DNA from: Chloroflexi bacterium UBA6622
GTDB taxonomy: Bacteria; Chloroflexota; UBA11872
Length of the DNA: 10,130 nt
Assembly: GCA_002433065.1 (NCBI GenBank)
Contig: DJHK01000050.1
Span: forward strand, 3,252 to 13,381
Direction of reading: 5' to 3'
Position numbers and translations under genes: made by a program. Shown piece after piece: positions 1 through 6,808 of the stretch (the stretch's first letter is position 1; each line of letters starts with the position of its first letter). The notes below the pieces were generated by a model that had not been told where the DNA came from, ran no database searches, and worked only from the letters and a program-made list of their open reading frames with translations.

Positions 1-86
1 GGTGGGCCGGGTAGGATTCGAACCTACGTAGCCGTAAAGGCGCCAGATTTACAGTCTGGTGGTATTAGCCACTCACCCACCGACCC
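1..86 (-). tRNA. tRNA-Tyr (anticodon GUA)
   Basis: Read on the minus strand, a full type II tRNA fold can be drawn. The acceptor stem is GGGTCGG (86-80) paired with CCGGCCC (10-4), followed by discriminator A at 3 and CC at 2-1. The anticodon stem is CCAGA/TCTGG with loop CTGTAAA, which gives anticodon GTA. There is a long variable arm with a GCC/GGC stem, and a T arm GTAGG-TTCGAAT-CCTAC. The long variable arm plus GUA is the bacterial tyrosine tRNA pattern. The final A of CCA would fall just outside the window, so I cannot say whether CCA is fully encoded. No clear promoter is visible just upstream (87-150). Confidence 0.96.
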
Positions 87-297
87 TAAAGGAACACATA
101 TACGCGTGAAGTTTGCTCGGACACTGCCGCGATTGTTAAAGCATATGCCCGACTCCACGTCTGATAATGGTAGCAGTCATTCGGCCTGCAACTTTACAGG
201 TGACAGGGGTACTTTTGTCTGTGCGTGATATTTCCAGGGAAGCTCAAGATGATTTGTTGCGAGGAACTCAATTAGTGGTCTAACTGACCAGCTTAGT

Positions 298-1011
298 TTG
301 GTCGGGGCTGTTATAGCTGCGCCCCATCCAGTGGCGATCGCGGCTTCACTGGCCTTTGGCCTGTTTTGGGCGCGAGCTGGAGCCCCAGTTCACGCTGGAC
401 GTCCTGGAGCATGGTTCGGTTTGGTACTGGGTGCGGTGGGTTACCCCTTTGCCCAGGTTTGGTTGCATGGTGAGGCCATAGGCGTCGTTACTGATCTGCT
501 GAAGGCCCCTCTCGGTCGTGTCGAAGGTCTTGAGGTCGATACGGTCATGATGGTCGTTGTTTCTGTCCTCACCGCATATGCAGATGAAATTACTAGGCTG
601 GCAATGCTTGTGAGCGTGATGCTTGTGATGGGGCAACCGTCTGATGCAAGGGCAATAACGGCAGCCGTGGTTGCACCATCCGCGGGTTACGCCATGATTG
701 CTGCACAGGTGGTACTGAGTCGGTCGCTTGGCCCCGTGGGCTCTGATCAAATGTTGGCGTACTCGTTTGTTCAGGAATGGGCGTGGGTAGGTTTACACCT
801 TGGGACTGCGTACTTGCTGGCCCGGGGATGGATGTCCGATCGACTTATCGGATATTTCATAGCAGCGGGTATTCTGCATGCGTCGGCCCTATATGTCGTG
901 ACGTTGGACGAAATTGGGTGGCATCCGGCAGTGGTGACGCTGCTCGTCGTTGCTATTGGTCTATTTGCTTTCAGTTGGGGTGCGTCGCTTATTCCTTCTG
1001 GGCGCCGGTGA
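298..1011 (+). CDS. polytopic membrane protein, YhfC-like putative intramembrane protease
   Basis: This 237-residue protein is almost wholly hydrophobic, with about six or seven membrane segments. Three motifs stand out: an acidic pair plus Arg in a helix (Asp96-Glu97-x-x-Arg100), a Gln-Glu followed seven residues later by His (Glu160, His167), and a C-terminal helix His (Gly191-Ile-Leu-His194). Glu-x-x-Arg, then Glu...His, then His in separate helices is the layout of YhfC and related PrsW/CAAX-type membrane protease families. I infer that kinship by pattern only. The start is uncertain: TTG at 298 has no good Shine-Dalgarno sequence, and the frame is open back to 253 with no ATG or GTG. The gene converges on the Lnt-like gene and overlaps its 3' end by 23 bases. 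Its substrate is unknown; it could also be a non-proteolytic membrane protein. Confidence 0.72.
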   Translation: MVGAVIAAPHPVAIAASLAFGLFWARAGAPVHAGRPGAWFGLVLGAVGYPFAQVWLHGEAIGVVTDLLKAPLGRVEGLEVDTVMMVVVSVLTAYADEITRLAMLVSVMLVMGQPSDARAITAAVVAPSAGYAMIAAQVVLSRSLGPVGSDQMLAYSFVQEWAWVGLHLGTAYLLARGWMSDRLIGYFIAAGILHASALYVVTLDEIGWHPAVVTLLVVAIGLFAFSWGASLIPSGRR

Positions 1012-2533
1012 ATCGTTTGGTCAAAAGTTTGGTTCCAATTGATGTCGACGCCATTAGCGAAAGGATCAGTAATCCGCAGATTCCAGCCCAGTCGCCCGTC
1101 CATGTGTATATCGAATCTTGATCAGTAAGTCGAACATCGGTTACTAGTAACTCATCGCGCTTTTCAGTGGCTGACGTGCTCGCAATAATCTTGCCCGAGG
1201 GTTCGATTACAACCGAACCATAGCGCCAATCGGCTTTTACAAGAGCGATCCGATGCTCAGCGGCGCGCATGCGCAGATGGTTAATGTGTTGCGTTGTGAA
1301 CGCTTCCCAGTCATGTGTAGGTATGGCGACTAATCTCGCGCCTAGTTGCGCGAGGCGAGTCATTGTGTCGGTGTACGTGCCGTCAGGACCGGCAGCGAGT
1401 CCGATCGCAATGCCGTTGACTAGGTAAGTTTGATGTAGGCCGGATGTGACGCTACGTTCTCCGATCACATAGACCGGATGATCTTTGGTCGTGGGGGTGG
1501 CGACATTCCCATTAGCGTCTACTACGACGATCTCGTTACGTGTTTGGTTTGGGTCGATGCGTATGAAGTAAGGCCACACAATTGCCACCGAGGTCCGGCG
1601 GGCTAATTCTTGAACGAGGTTAATCTGCGCGGTTGTGTTTGGATCATCAGGCGCGACCCATCCGGACGCTTCAGGCCAGACCACGAGGGTAGCTTTTGCA
1701 TGCGCCGCGCGAACTGTTGCGGGCGTATGCAGCGTGGTAATGACATCAGTAAGTTCTGGGTACTGACGGGTGGTGATGAGGGGTTGTGTTTGCGGATGCT
1801 CGGGAACATGCTCACCGGGCTGTACAGCCGCCACTCGAATTTCGGGGCCGGATGGATCGGGTGTGCCGATAGCGAGCACGCATCCAACTGTCCATCCCAC
1901 CACCACAGCACTAATGGCGAGGCAAAGGCCCCGCGTGGGAGCCAGGCGTCCAAGGAAGATCAGAACTCCAGATGCAATGGCTAGTCCCGTGGCTACCGTT
2001 AGCAATGTAAGTGGCCACATTCCAGCGACGGGCAGGAAGGCACGGAGAGGAGCCACATCTACCTGCGTGGTCGAAAGCATGCCCCATTGGTGGCCTGCTG
2101 TAGTGATGAGTCGCAGGTAATCTAACCCGGTCCATGCTAGGGCTGGCATCCAAATAAGTGACCAGGGACCAAGACGCTGCGTCAGGCGTGATGGTCCTTG
2201 GGGGAGTTCAACCAATGCTGCTAACAGCCCTGCAACTGTGCCGATCGCAAGGCTCAGGGCAATCCACGACGCTCCGGTGATGACCTCTGGTGGGGCGATG
2301 CTGATGGATATCAGACCAAACAGGACTCCAACCATTAACCCGCCAAGTAGACGTTTGGTTTGATCGGACTGGCCATGTTGTGCCAATGCCCAAGGTGTCC
2401 AGCCAATGAATGCCAGCCCAGTCCATTCCAGTGGGGGGAATGCTCCGAAGAGCATGACTGCGGACAGTAGAGTTCCGATGAGGCTTCGCCACTTGCAGCT
2501 AGCACGCCAAGATAGGGAGACAGTGGTTACCAT
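989..2533 (-). CDS. lnt: apolipoprotein N-acyltransferase-like protein (Lnt family), catalytic Cys missing
   Basis: Lnt enzymes acylate the N-terminus of lipoproteins using a membrane-embedded nitrilase domain with a Glu-Lys-Cys triad. This 514-residue protein has the family layout: about seven or eight N-terminal membrane helices (roughly 18-225, including the typical FPPLEW-x-G opening near 32-39), a carbon-nitrogen hydrolase domain (about 230-470) and a last membrane helix (about 481-498). The Glu (WPEAS, Glu288), Lys350 and the following Gly-Glu (358-359) are in place. The nucleophile is not: ungapped alignment on the downstream GA and HDW landmarks (398-399, 407-409) puts Gly382 in the Cys column, and there is no Cys from 219 to 485. 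The ATG at 2533 is used because basic residues precede the first helix; no Shine-Dalgarno sequence is seen. Family membership is clear, activity is doubtful. Confidence 0.85.
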   Translation of the reverse strand: MVTTVSLSWRASCKWRSLIGTLLSAVMLFGAFPPLEWTGLAFIGWTPWALAQHGQSDQTKRLLGGLMVGVLFGLISISIAPPEVITGASWIALSLAIGTVAGLLAALVELPQGPSRLTQRLGPWSLIWMPALAWTGLDYLRLITTAGHQWGMLSTTQVDVAPLRAFLPVAGMWPLTLLTVATGLAIASGVLIFLGRLAPTRGLCLAISAVVVGWTVGCVLAIGTPDPSGPEIRVAAVQPGEHVPEHPQTQPLITTRQYPELTDVITTLHTPATVRAAHAKATLVVWPEASGWVAPDDPNTTAQINLVQELARRTSVAIVWPYFIRIDPNQTRNEIVVVDANGNVATPTTKDHPVYVIGERSVTSGLHQTYLVNGIAIGLAAGPDGTYTDTMTRLAQLGARLVAIPTHDWEAFTTQHINHLRMRAAEHRIALVKADWRYGSVVIEPSGKIIASTSATEKRDELLVTDVRLTDQDSIYTWTGDWAGICGLLILSLMASTSIGTKLLTKRFTGAQKE

Positions 2534-2564
2534 TTGGGTAGGCTAGCTCGATTGGGAATCGCTC

Positions 2565-2570
2565 GGAGGT
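2565..2570 (+). promoter_or_regulatory. strong ribosome binding site for the MscS-type gene
   Basis: GGAGGT lies five bases before the ATG at 2576. It settles the start there rather than at an in-frame TTG at 2534, which would overlap the leader and add 14 residues. Confidence 0.8.
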
Positions 2571-2575
2571 TCAGG

Positions 2576-3142
2576 ATGGAAGTTTGGCAGGCTGTGCTCG
2601 ACGTGCTCAATGCGCCGATCACGGAAATTGACGGAAAGACACTTACGCCGATGAGCGCGATCCAGATCATCGTGCTGCTGATCCTTACGTTTGTAGTAAC
2701 GGGTCGGGTTCGGGCACTAACGCGTTACGTGCTGATTCGCCGTGCGGGTGCGCCCGACCGTTTAGCCAACTTGGCTGCTCGCGTGATGGGTGCACTCTCC
2801 ATCTTTACCGGGATTTATGTTGCCCTAACCTCTGTCGGATTTGACTTAAATGTACTGGTTGCGATTCTTGGTGGGTTGTCCGTCGGTGTGGCGTTCGGCA
2901 CACAGGACATTGCGCGGAACCTAATTTCTGGTGTGATCGTGTCGGCTGAACGAAAGATTAAGGTGGACGAGGAAATAGAAATTCGTGGGTATCGTGGTTT
3001 TGTAGAAGAGATTGGTCCGCGCTCATTACGTATTCGACTCGAGGACGGCCGTCGGGTACTGGTTCCAAGCATGCTTTTCCTTTCGCAGCCTGTTGTGCTG
3101 TTTGCTGAGGCTGAACCGGCGGATGAAGAGGCGGCAGAGTAG
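2576..3142 (+). CDS. small mechanosensitive ion channel, MscS family
   Basis: MscS channels open under membrane tension and release solutes during hypo-osmotic shock. This 188-residue protein has two helices (about 26-44 and 66-86) and then the glycine/alanine-rich pore helix (about 93-119, with Gly99-Gly100, Gly104, Gly108, Gln110-Asp111 and Asn115-x-x-Ser-Gly119) typical of the family. A short beta domain follows (about 125-165). It ends about 25 residues after the family's usual IPN position, which reads Val-Pro-Ser here, with an acidic tail (residues 178-188). The C-terminal alpha/beta vestibule of E. coli MscS (286 residues) is absent. The gene starts 42 bases from the divergent Lnt-like start and is followed after 23 bases by the next gene, so it probably heads an operon. 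Confidence 0.9.
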   Translation: MEVWQAVLDVLNAPITEIDGKTLTPMSAIQIIVLLILTFVVTGRVRALTRYVLIRRAGAPDRLANLAARVMGALSIFTGIYVALTSVGFDLNVLVAILGGLSVGVAFGTQDIARNLISGVIVSAERKIKVDEEIEIRGYRGFVEEIGPRSLRIRLEDGRRVLVPSMLFLSQPVVLFAEAEPADEEAAE

Positions 3143-3165
3143 TCGTTACCGAAGAACAACCGCCG

Positions 3166-3570
3166 TTGAAAACAAGTCGTGAAGAGCGGGAATTCCATCA
3201 GCTAGCGACCACGACGCTGTTTGTGGGCTCGTTGGTGATGATGTGGGCGGAGGCGGCTGGATGGTTGGTCATGCTCATTGCCTTTAACCTTTTGGCGGGA
3301 TCTGTAGCGTCGGGTTTGAGTGTGACCCGTGGTTGGCATCGGTTTTTCGTCGCCCCCCTTTTAGCCAACCCTACGTTAGAAGAATCGCAGGCATATCTCA
3401 GAGCGGATGCTGTTTATGGAACGCTGGCTTTTGCCGGATCGGTTTTTGTGATCACTGGCGTTGCTCCGATTGGATGGATGATCGTGGGTCTCTGCGCGCT
3501 AGGCATTTGCTTGGACAGTCTTGGTGGTCTCAATCCAATTAGGCGTGTGATCGATGCAATGCGGATGTGA
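3166..3570 (+). CDS. four-helix membrane protein of unknown function
   Basis: I do not recognise this 134-residue protein with confidence. It has a charged N-terminus (KTSREERE), two hydrophobic segments (about 14-28 and 31-51), a polar loop (about 52-80), two more hydrophobic segments (about 83-97 and 101-117) and a basic C-terminus. The order two helices, loop, two helices, with a late Cys (115), recalls DUF4395-type proteins, but the usual Cys-x-x-Cys end is not present, so this is only a weak suggestion. The start is unsure: TTG at 3166 is the only standard start before the first helix, and its Shine-Dalgarno sequence is poor. The 23-base gap to the MscS-type gene suggests cotranscription and perhaps coupled translation. 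Confidence 0.7.
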   Translation: MKTSREEREFHQLATTTLFVGSLVMMWAEAAGWLVMLIAFNLLAGSVASGLSVTRGWHRFFVAPLLANPTLEESQAYLRADAVYGTLAFAGSVFVITGVAPIGWMIVGLCALGICLDSLGGLNPIRRVIDAMRM

Positions 3571-3623
3571 GGTCTGGACGTATATGTACTGGGAACGCAT
3601 GTGACGGTACTAGGCAAGCGGAC

Positions 3624-3887
3624 ATGTTGCGGATCTGTGTAGCACGACTTGCTCTGACGGCACTACTTGCTCTAATGGTTCTATTTTTTTTGCCCAGTGA
3701 TGTTGCGTATGCGGGTGGGTTGGTAGAAAGTCCGGCACCCAGTTTGGAGGATTCCGACTCATTCTTTGATGAAGCTGGGGTGCGATTAGCGGTAATTGTG
3801 ATTCCCGTGTTGCTGTTGGCGCTCGCGTGGCTGGGCTACATTTTCTGGCTTATCTTTCACGAGGGTGAGAATGTTGGTTCGGGTTAA
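3624..3887 (+). CDS. small membrane protein with signal peptide and one further helix
   Basis: This 87-residue protein opens with a basic n-region and a hydrophobic stretch (about 7-24) ending in Ala-Tyr-Ala at 28-30, a good signal peptidase I site. A short acidic region (about 33-51) and one strong helix (about 54-77) follow, then a short polar tail. If the signal is cleaved, the mature product is about 57 residues anchored by one helix. The ATG at 3624 is chosen because it places the signal peptide at the N-terminus. A GTG at 3567, overlapping the previous stop codon, would add 19 polar residues in front of it. The gene lies between the four-helix protein and the formate dehydrogenase. No family is recognised. 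A run of eight T (3684-3691) falls inside the frame. Confidence 0.68.
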   Translation: MLRICVARLALTALLALMVLFFLPSDVAYAGGLVESPAPSLEDSDSFFDEAGVRLAVIVIPVLLLALAWLGYIFWLIFHEGENVGSG

Positions 3888-3946
3888 GTGCCTAGTGACC
3901 TGTTCGGCTCTAGCTTGACGTAGGCTTGGCCAGTTGAATTCCTGAC

Positions 3947-3950
3947 GGAG
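3947..3950 (+). promoter_or_regulatory. ribosome binding site of the formate dehydrogenase gene
   Basis: GGAG lies only two bases before an ATG at 3953 but eight bases before the in-frame ATG at 3959. The spacing favours 3959 as the true start. Confidence 0.6.
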
Positions 3951-3958
3951 TTATGAGG

Positions 3959-6754
3959 ATGGTTGTCGCCACAGACAGCGTGTCCGTCACAATCGACGGA
4001 CACGAGGTCACTGTGCCGGTTGGCACGTCGATATATGATGCTGCCGTGGCAGCGGGTGTTGATATCCCGACGCTTTGTTACCACCCAAATATCACGGCGT
4101 CAGCCAATTGTCGTCTGTGCGTGGTTGAACAGTCGGATGGGACCACCGGAGAAGCCCCTGCCGACGACGCGGCGCTCCGTGGCGAAACGAAATTCTTGTC
4201 GTCATGTCGGGCGCTCGTTGAGCCTGGACAAATTCTGTTCACCCAAAGCGAAGGGGTTCGTCAATCCCGTCGGGGCTCGTTGCGATTGTTGCTGGCGGGT
4301 GTAGATCTTAGTGAGGCACCTGATCTTGTAGGGCTCTTGACGGAATACAACGTGAGCCCCGATGGGGAATCGGCCCGATCGCAGCTCGCCGTAATAGACG
4401 ACAATCCGTATTACGTGCGTGATTACGCTAAATGTGTGATGTGTTGGCGTTGCGTGGACGTCTGTGGTGATGAGGTGCAACTAACGTATGCCATCGAGCC
4501 AGGTGAACGCGGTTTTCACGTCCGCATCTCAACGTCTGAGTATGACGGGATCATGGACACGACATGCGTCTATTGTGGCAATTGTGTACAGGTGTGTCCG
4601 TCGGGGGCACTGAAGACCCGGGTGCAGTGGGAATTAGAGCAGAACGGGTTTGTGCGTGACGATCGTGTCGTGCAGACGACCTGCTCATTCTGCGGCGTTG
4701 GTTGTGGTCTCGATGTGCACGTTCGGAACGGGCAGATTACGCATGCCATGTCTCCTGAAAACCATCCGGTGAATCAGGGTTGGTTGTGTGTGAAGGGCCG
4801 ATTCGGTTGGGACTATGCTCAAAGTGAAGATCGGCTTACCCATCCACTTGTTCGTGTGGGCGATCGAGGTTCGGGGCAATGGCGACGTACGAGTTGGGAT
4901 GAAGCCCTTGACCTTGTGGCGCGACGGTTATTGGAAATTCGTGATGGGTGCGGGAGCGACGCATTAGCTGTGTACGGCTCGTCCAAATGTACGAATGAGG
5001 ACAATTATTTGCTCCAAAAGTTCACCCGTGTCGTGCTTGGGACCAACAACATCGATAACTGCACGAGACTTTGTCATGCGTCGTCGGTGGCGGCATTGGG
5101 CATGAGTCTTGGTACAGGGGCCTTTACCAATTCTCTGGATGAGATTAGCGAAAATGACGTGATCTACGTTACTGGTTCCAACACGACTGAAACGCATCCA
5201 ATCACCGCACTCAAGATTAAGGCCGCGGTTCGGGCTGGGGCGAAGTTGATTGTGGCGGATCCTCGTGCCATCGAGTTAACCCGTTGGGCTGATGTTCATT
5301 TGCAGGCCCGGACCGGAACGGATGTTCCGATGTACAACGCTTTGCTCCACGTTATTGTCCGGGATGGGCTGGTGGACGAGGATTTTGTGGCCCAGCGTGT
5401 CAACGAATTTGAGGCGGTCGCAAAGGCAGTTCAGTATTGGACACCGGATCGACAGGAGGCTCTGACCGGCATTCCAGCTGCTCACATTGAACGGGCGGCA
5501 CGTTTGATAGGCGAGGCTGATAAGACGGCATTCTATTGGGGGCTGGGCATATCCGAGCACACGCATGGGACTGAGGCTTGTTTGACGCTGATTAATCTCT
5601 GTCTGGCTACTGGAAATGTAGGTCGTCGAGGCACGGGTCTCAATCCGCTTCGGGGGCAAAACAACGTTCAGGGCACCAGTGATGTCGGTGCCATCCCTAT
5701 GTATTTCACCGATTATCGATCGGTGGAAGACGAGGCTTTTCGAGGGTTTTTTGAACAGCAATGGGGAGTGCAGCTCCCGTCCCGCCCTGGACTGACGACA
5801 ATCGAGATTGGTAATGCGGCCGGGCGAGGTGATGTCCGAGGTATGTACATCATGGGTGAGAACCCCCTGATGTCTGATCCGGATTTGCACGCGGCCCGCG
5901 ACCATTTCGGGAATCTGGACTTTCTGGTTGTTCAGGACATCTTCATGACCGAGACCGCTGAAATCGCGGATGTGGTGCTGCCAGCCTCGAGTTGGGCGGA
6001 AAAGGATGGCACCTATACCAATACGGATCGTCGGGTACAGCGTGTTCGTCCGGTACTTCAACTTCCGGGCGAGGCCCGTGAGGACTGGGCGATCATTGCG
6101 GACATTTCGCGCCGGATGGGTCGTGACCTTGGCTTGGAAAGCCCGTCACAGATTTTTGATGAGATTGCGTCGGTTACACCAAGCCATGCAGGTTTAAGTC
6201 ATGCGCGTCTTGATAAGGAAGGTGGCATCCGGTGGCCGTCCCTAACGCCGGATGACCCCGGGGCCCAATGGCTCTTTGATGACCGATTCCCGACCGATGA
6301 TGGTCGGGCCACCATGCATCCGGTGGAGTGGCGTGAGAATGTCGAGATTCCAGACGCGGAGTATCCGTTTATCTTTAACACGGGGCGGGTGTTATACCAC
6401 TGGCATACTGGGGCTATGACTCGTCGGTCCAAGTTAAACGAGGCCTATCCGGAACCGCTGATAGAGGTTTCTCCGGAAGATGCCGAGCAACTGGGTGTGC
6501 CGAAGAGCGGGTTGGTTCGCGTGACCAGTCGGAGGGGTTCCGTGGAAGCTCGAGCATGGATCACTCGCCGCGTCCCTCCCGGAACCCTGTATATGAGTTG
6601 GCACTTTGCAGAGGCGGCGGCCAACTTGCTGACGATCAATGCGCTTGATCCTGTGTCTAAGATTCCGGAATACAAGATTTGTGCATGTCGGATTGACCTA
6701 TTGGAATCTGAGCCGAGAAAAAGTTCAAGGTCGTTGTCGAGTGCCGAGGCCTAA
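3959..6754 (+). CDS. fdhA: formate dehydrogenase, molybdenum/tungsten catalytic (alpha) subunit
   Basis: It catalyses formate to CO2 (or the reverse) at a bis-pterin guanine dinucleotide Mo or W centre. Residues are numbered from the ATG at 3959 (931 residues). The NuoG-like head has [2Fe-2S] ligands Cys40, Cys51, Cys54 and Cys83, with a stretched last gap. Two [4Fe-4S] ferredoxin motifs follow (Cys159-162-165-169 and Cys203-206-209-213). The oxidoreductase domain has its own [4Fe-4S] set (Cys242, 245, 249, 277) and Lys278. Active-site Cys372-His373 (in TRLCHASSV) and Arg565 (PLRGQNN) are the formate dehydrogenase signature; the metal ligand is Cys, not selenocysteine. The C-terminal pterin-binding domain is about 800-913. 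The His/Cys cluster motif expected between the first two Fe-S regions is missing. The gene is probably cotranscribed with the small membrane genes upstream. No diaphorase, FdhD or pterin-synthesis gene is visible. Confidence 0.95.
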   Translation: MVVATDSVSVTIDGHEVTVPVGTSIYDAAVAAGVDIPTLCYHPNITASANCRLCVVEQSDGTTGEAPADDAALRGETKFLSSCRALVEPGQILFTQSEGVRQSRRGSLRLLLAGVDLSEAPDLVGLLTEYNVSPDGESARSQLAVIDDNPYYVRDYAKCVMCWRCVDVCGDEVQLTYAIEPGERGFHVRISTSEYDGIMDTTCVYCGNCVQVCPSGALKTRVQWELEQNGFVRDDRVVQTTCSFCGVGCGLDVHVRNGQITHAMSPENHPVNQGWLCVKGRFGWDYAQSEDRLTHPLVRVGDRGSGQWRRTSWDEALDLVARRLLEIRDGCGSDALAVYGSSKCTNEDNYLLQKFTRVVLGTNNIDNCTRLCHASSVAALGMSLGTGAFTNSLDEISENDVIYVTGSNTTETHPITALKIKAAVRAGAKLIVADPRAIELTRWADVHLQARTGTDVPMYNALLHVIVRDGLVDEDFVAQRVNEFEAVAKAVQYWTPDRQEALTGIPAAHIERAARLIGEADKTAFYWGLGISEHTHGTEACLTLINLCLATGNVGRRGTGLNPLRGQNNVQGTSDVGAIPMYFTDYRSVEDEAFRGFFEQQWGVQLPSRPGLTTIEIGNAAGRGDVRGMYIMGENPLMSDPDLHAARDHFGNLDFLVVQDIFMTETAEIADVVLPASSWAEKDGTYTNTDRRVQRVRPVLQLPGEAREDWAIIADISRRMGRDLGLESPSQIFDEIASVTPSHAGLSHARLDKEGGIRWPSLTPDDPGAQWLFDDRFPTDDGRATMHPVEWRENVEIPDAEYPFIFNTGRVLYHWHTGAMTRRSKLNEAYPEPLIEVSPEDAEQLGVPKSGLVRVTSRRGSVEARAWITRRVPPGTLYMSWHFAEAAANLLTINALDPVSKIPEYKICACRIDLLESEPRKSSRSLSSAEA

Positions 6755-6808
6755 ACGATCGGCATAACGTTTTGGGGTTATGAATTCTATGCTTGGTGAC
6801 GGCACTCG
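6738..6808. repeat. 9-bp inverted repeat across the convergent gene ends
   Basis: CGAGTGCCG (6738-6746) is mirrored exactly by CGGCACTCG (6800-6808). A second, inner inverted pair CATAAC/GTTATG (6763-6768 and 6777-6782) sits in the loop, in the 32 bases between the two stop codons. This could form a bidirectional terminator-like structure for the formate dehydrogenase and lipoprotein genes, but the loop is long, the inner stem is AT-rich and no T-run follows, so the role is unproven. Confidence 0.3.

Noticed and set aside
162..168. TGATAAT as a -10 element upstream of the YhfC-like gene
   Set aside because: It resembles a -10, but no -35 lies at a suitable distance (nearest TTGTTA at 133-138 is too far), and it is about 130 bases from the start.
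346..750. 134-codon minus-strand frame opposite the YhfC-like gene
   Set aside because: Its product is rich in Cys, His and Arg with no fold-like pattern, as expected for the antisense of a hydrophobic protein.
3684..3691. run of eight T as an intrinsic terminator
   Set aside because: There is no GC-rich hairpin before it, and it encodes Phe-Phe-Leu within a signal-peptide frame.
3915..3943. TTGACG as a -35 element before the formate dehydrogenase gene
   Set aside because: At 15-18 bases downstream there is no acceptable -10 hexamer, so I do not call a promoter.
4678..4800. selenocysteine or nitrate-reductase alternative for the molybdopterin enzyme
   Set aside because: The active-site residue is a Cys codon followed by His, with a conserved Arg later, which is the formate dehydrogenase signature; there is no in-frame TGA and no nitrate reductase-type ligand pattern.
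5276..6061. 261-codon open frame on the minus strand inside the formate dehydrogenase gene
   Set aside because: The plus-strand frame carries clear family motifs throughout; the minus-strand product shows no domain or membrane pattern and is an antisense shadow.
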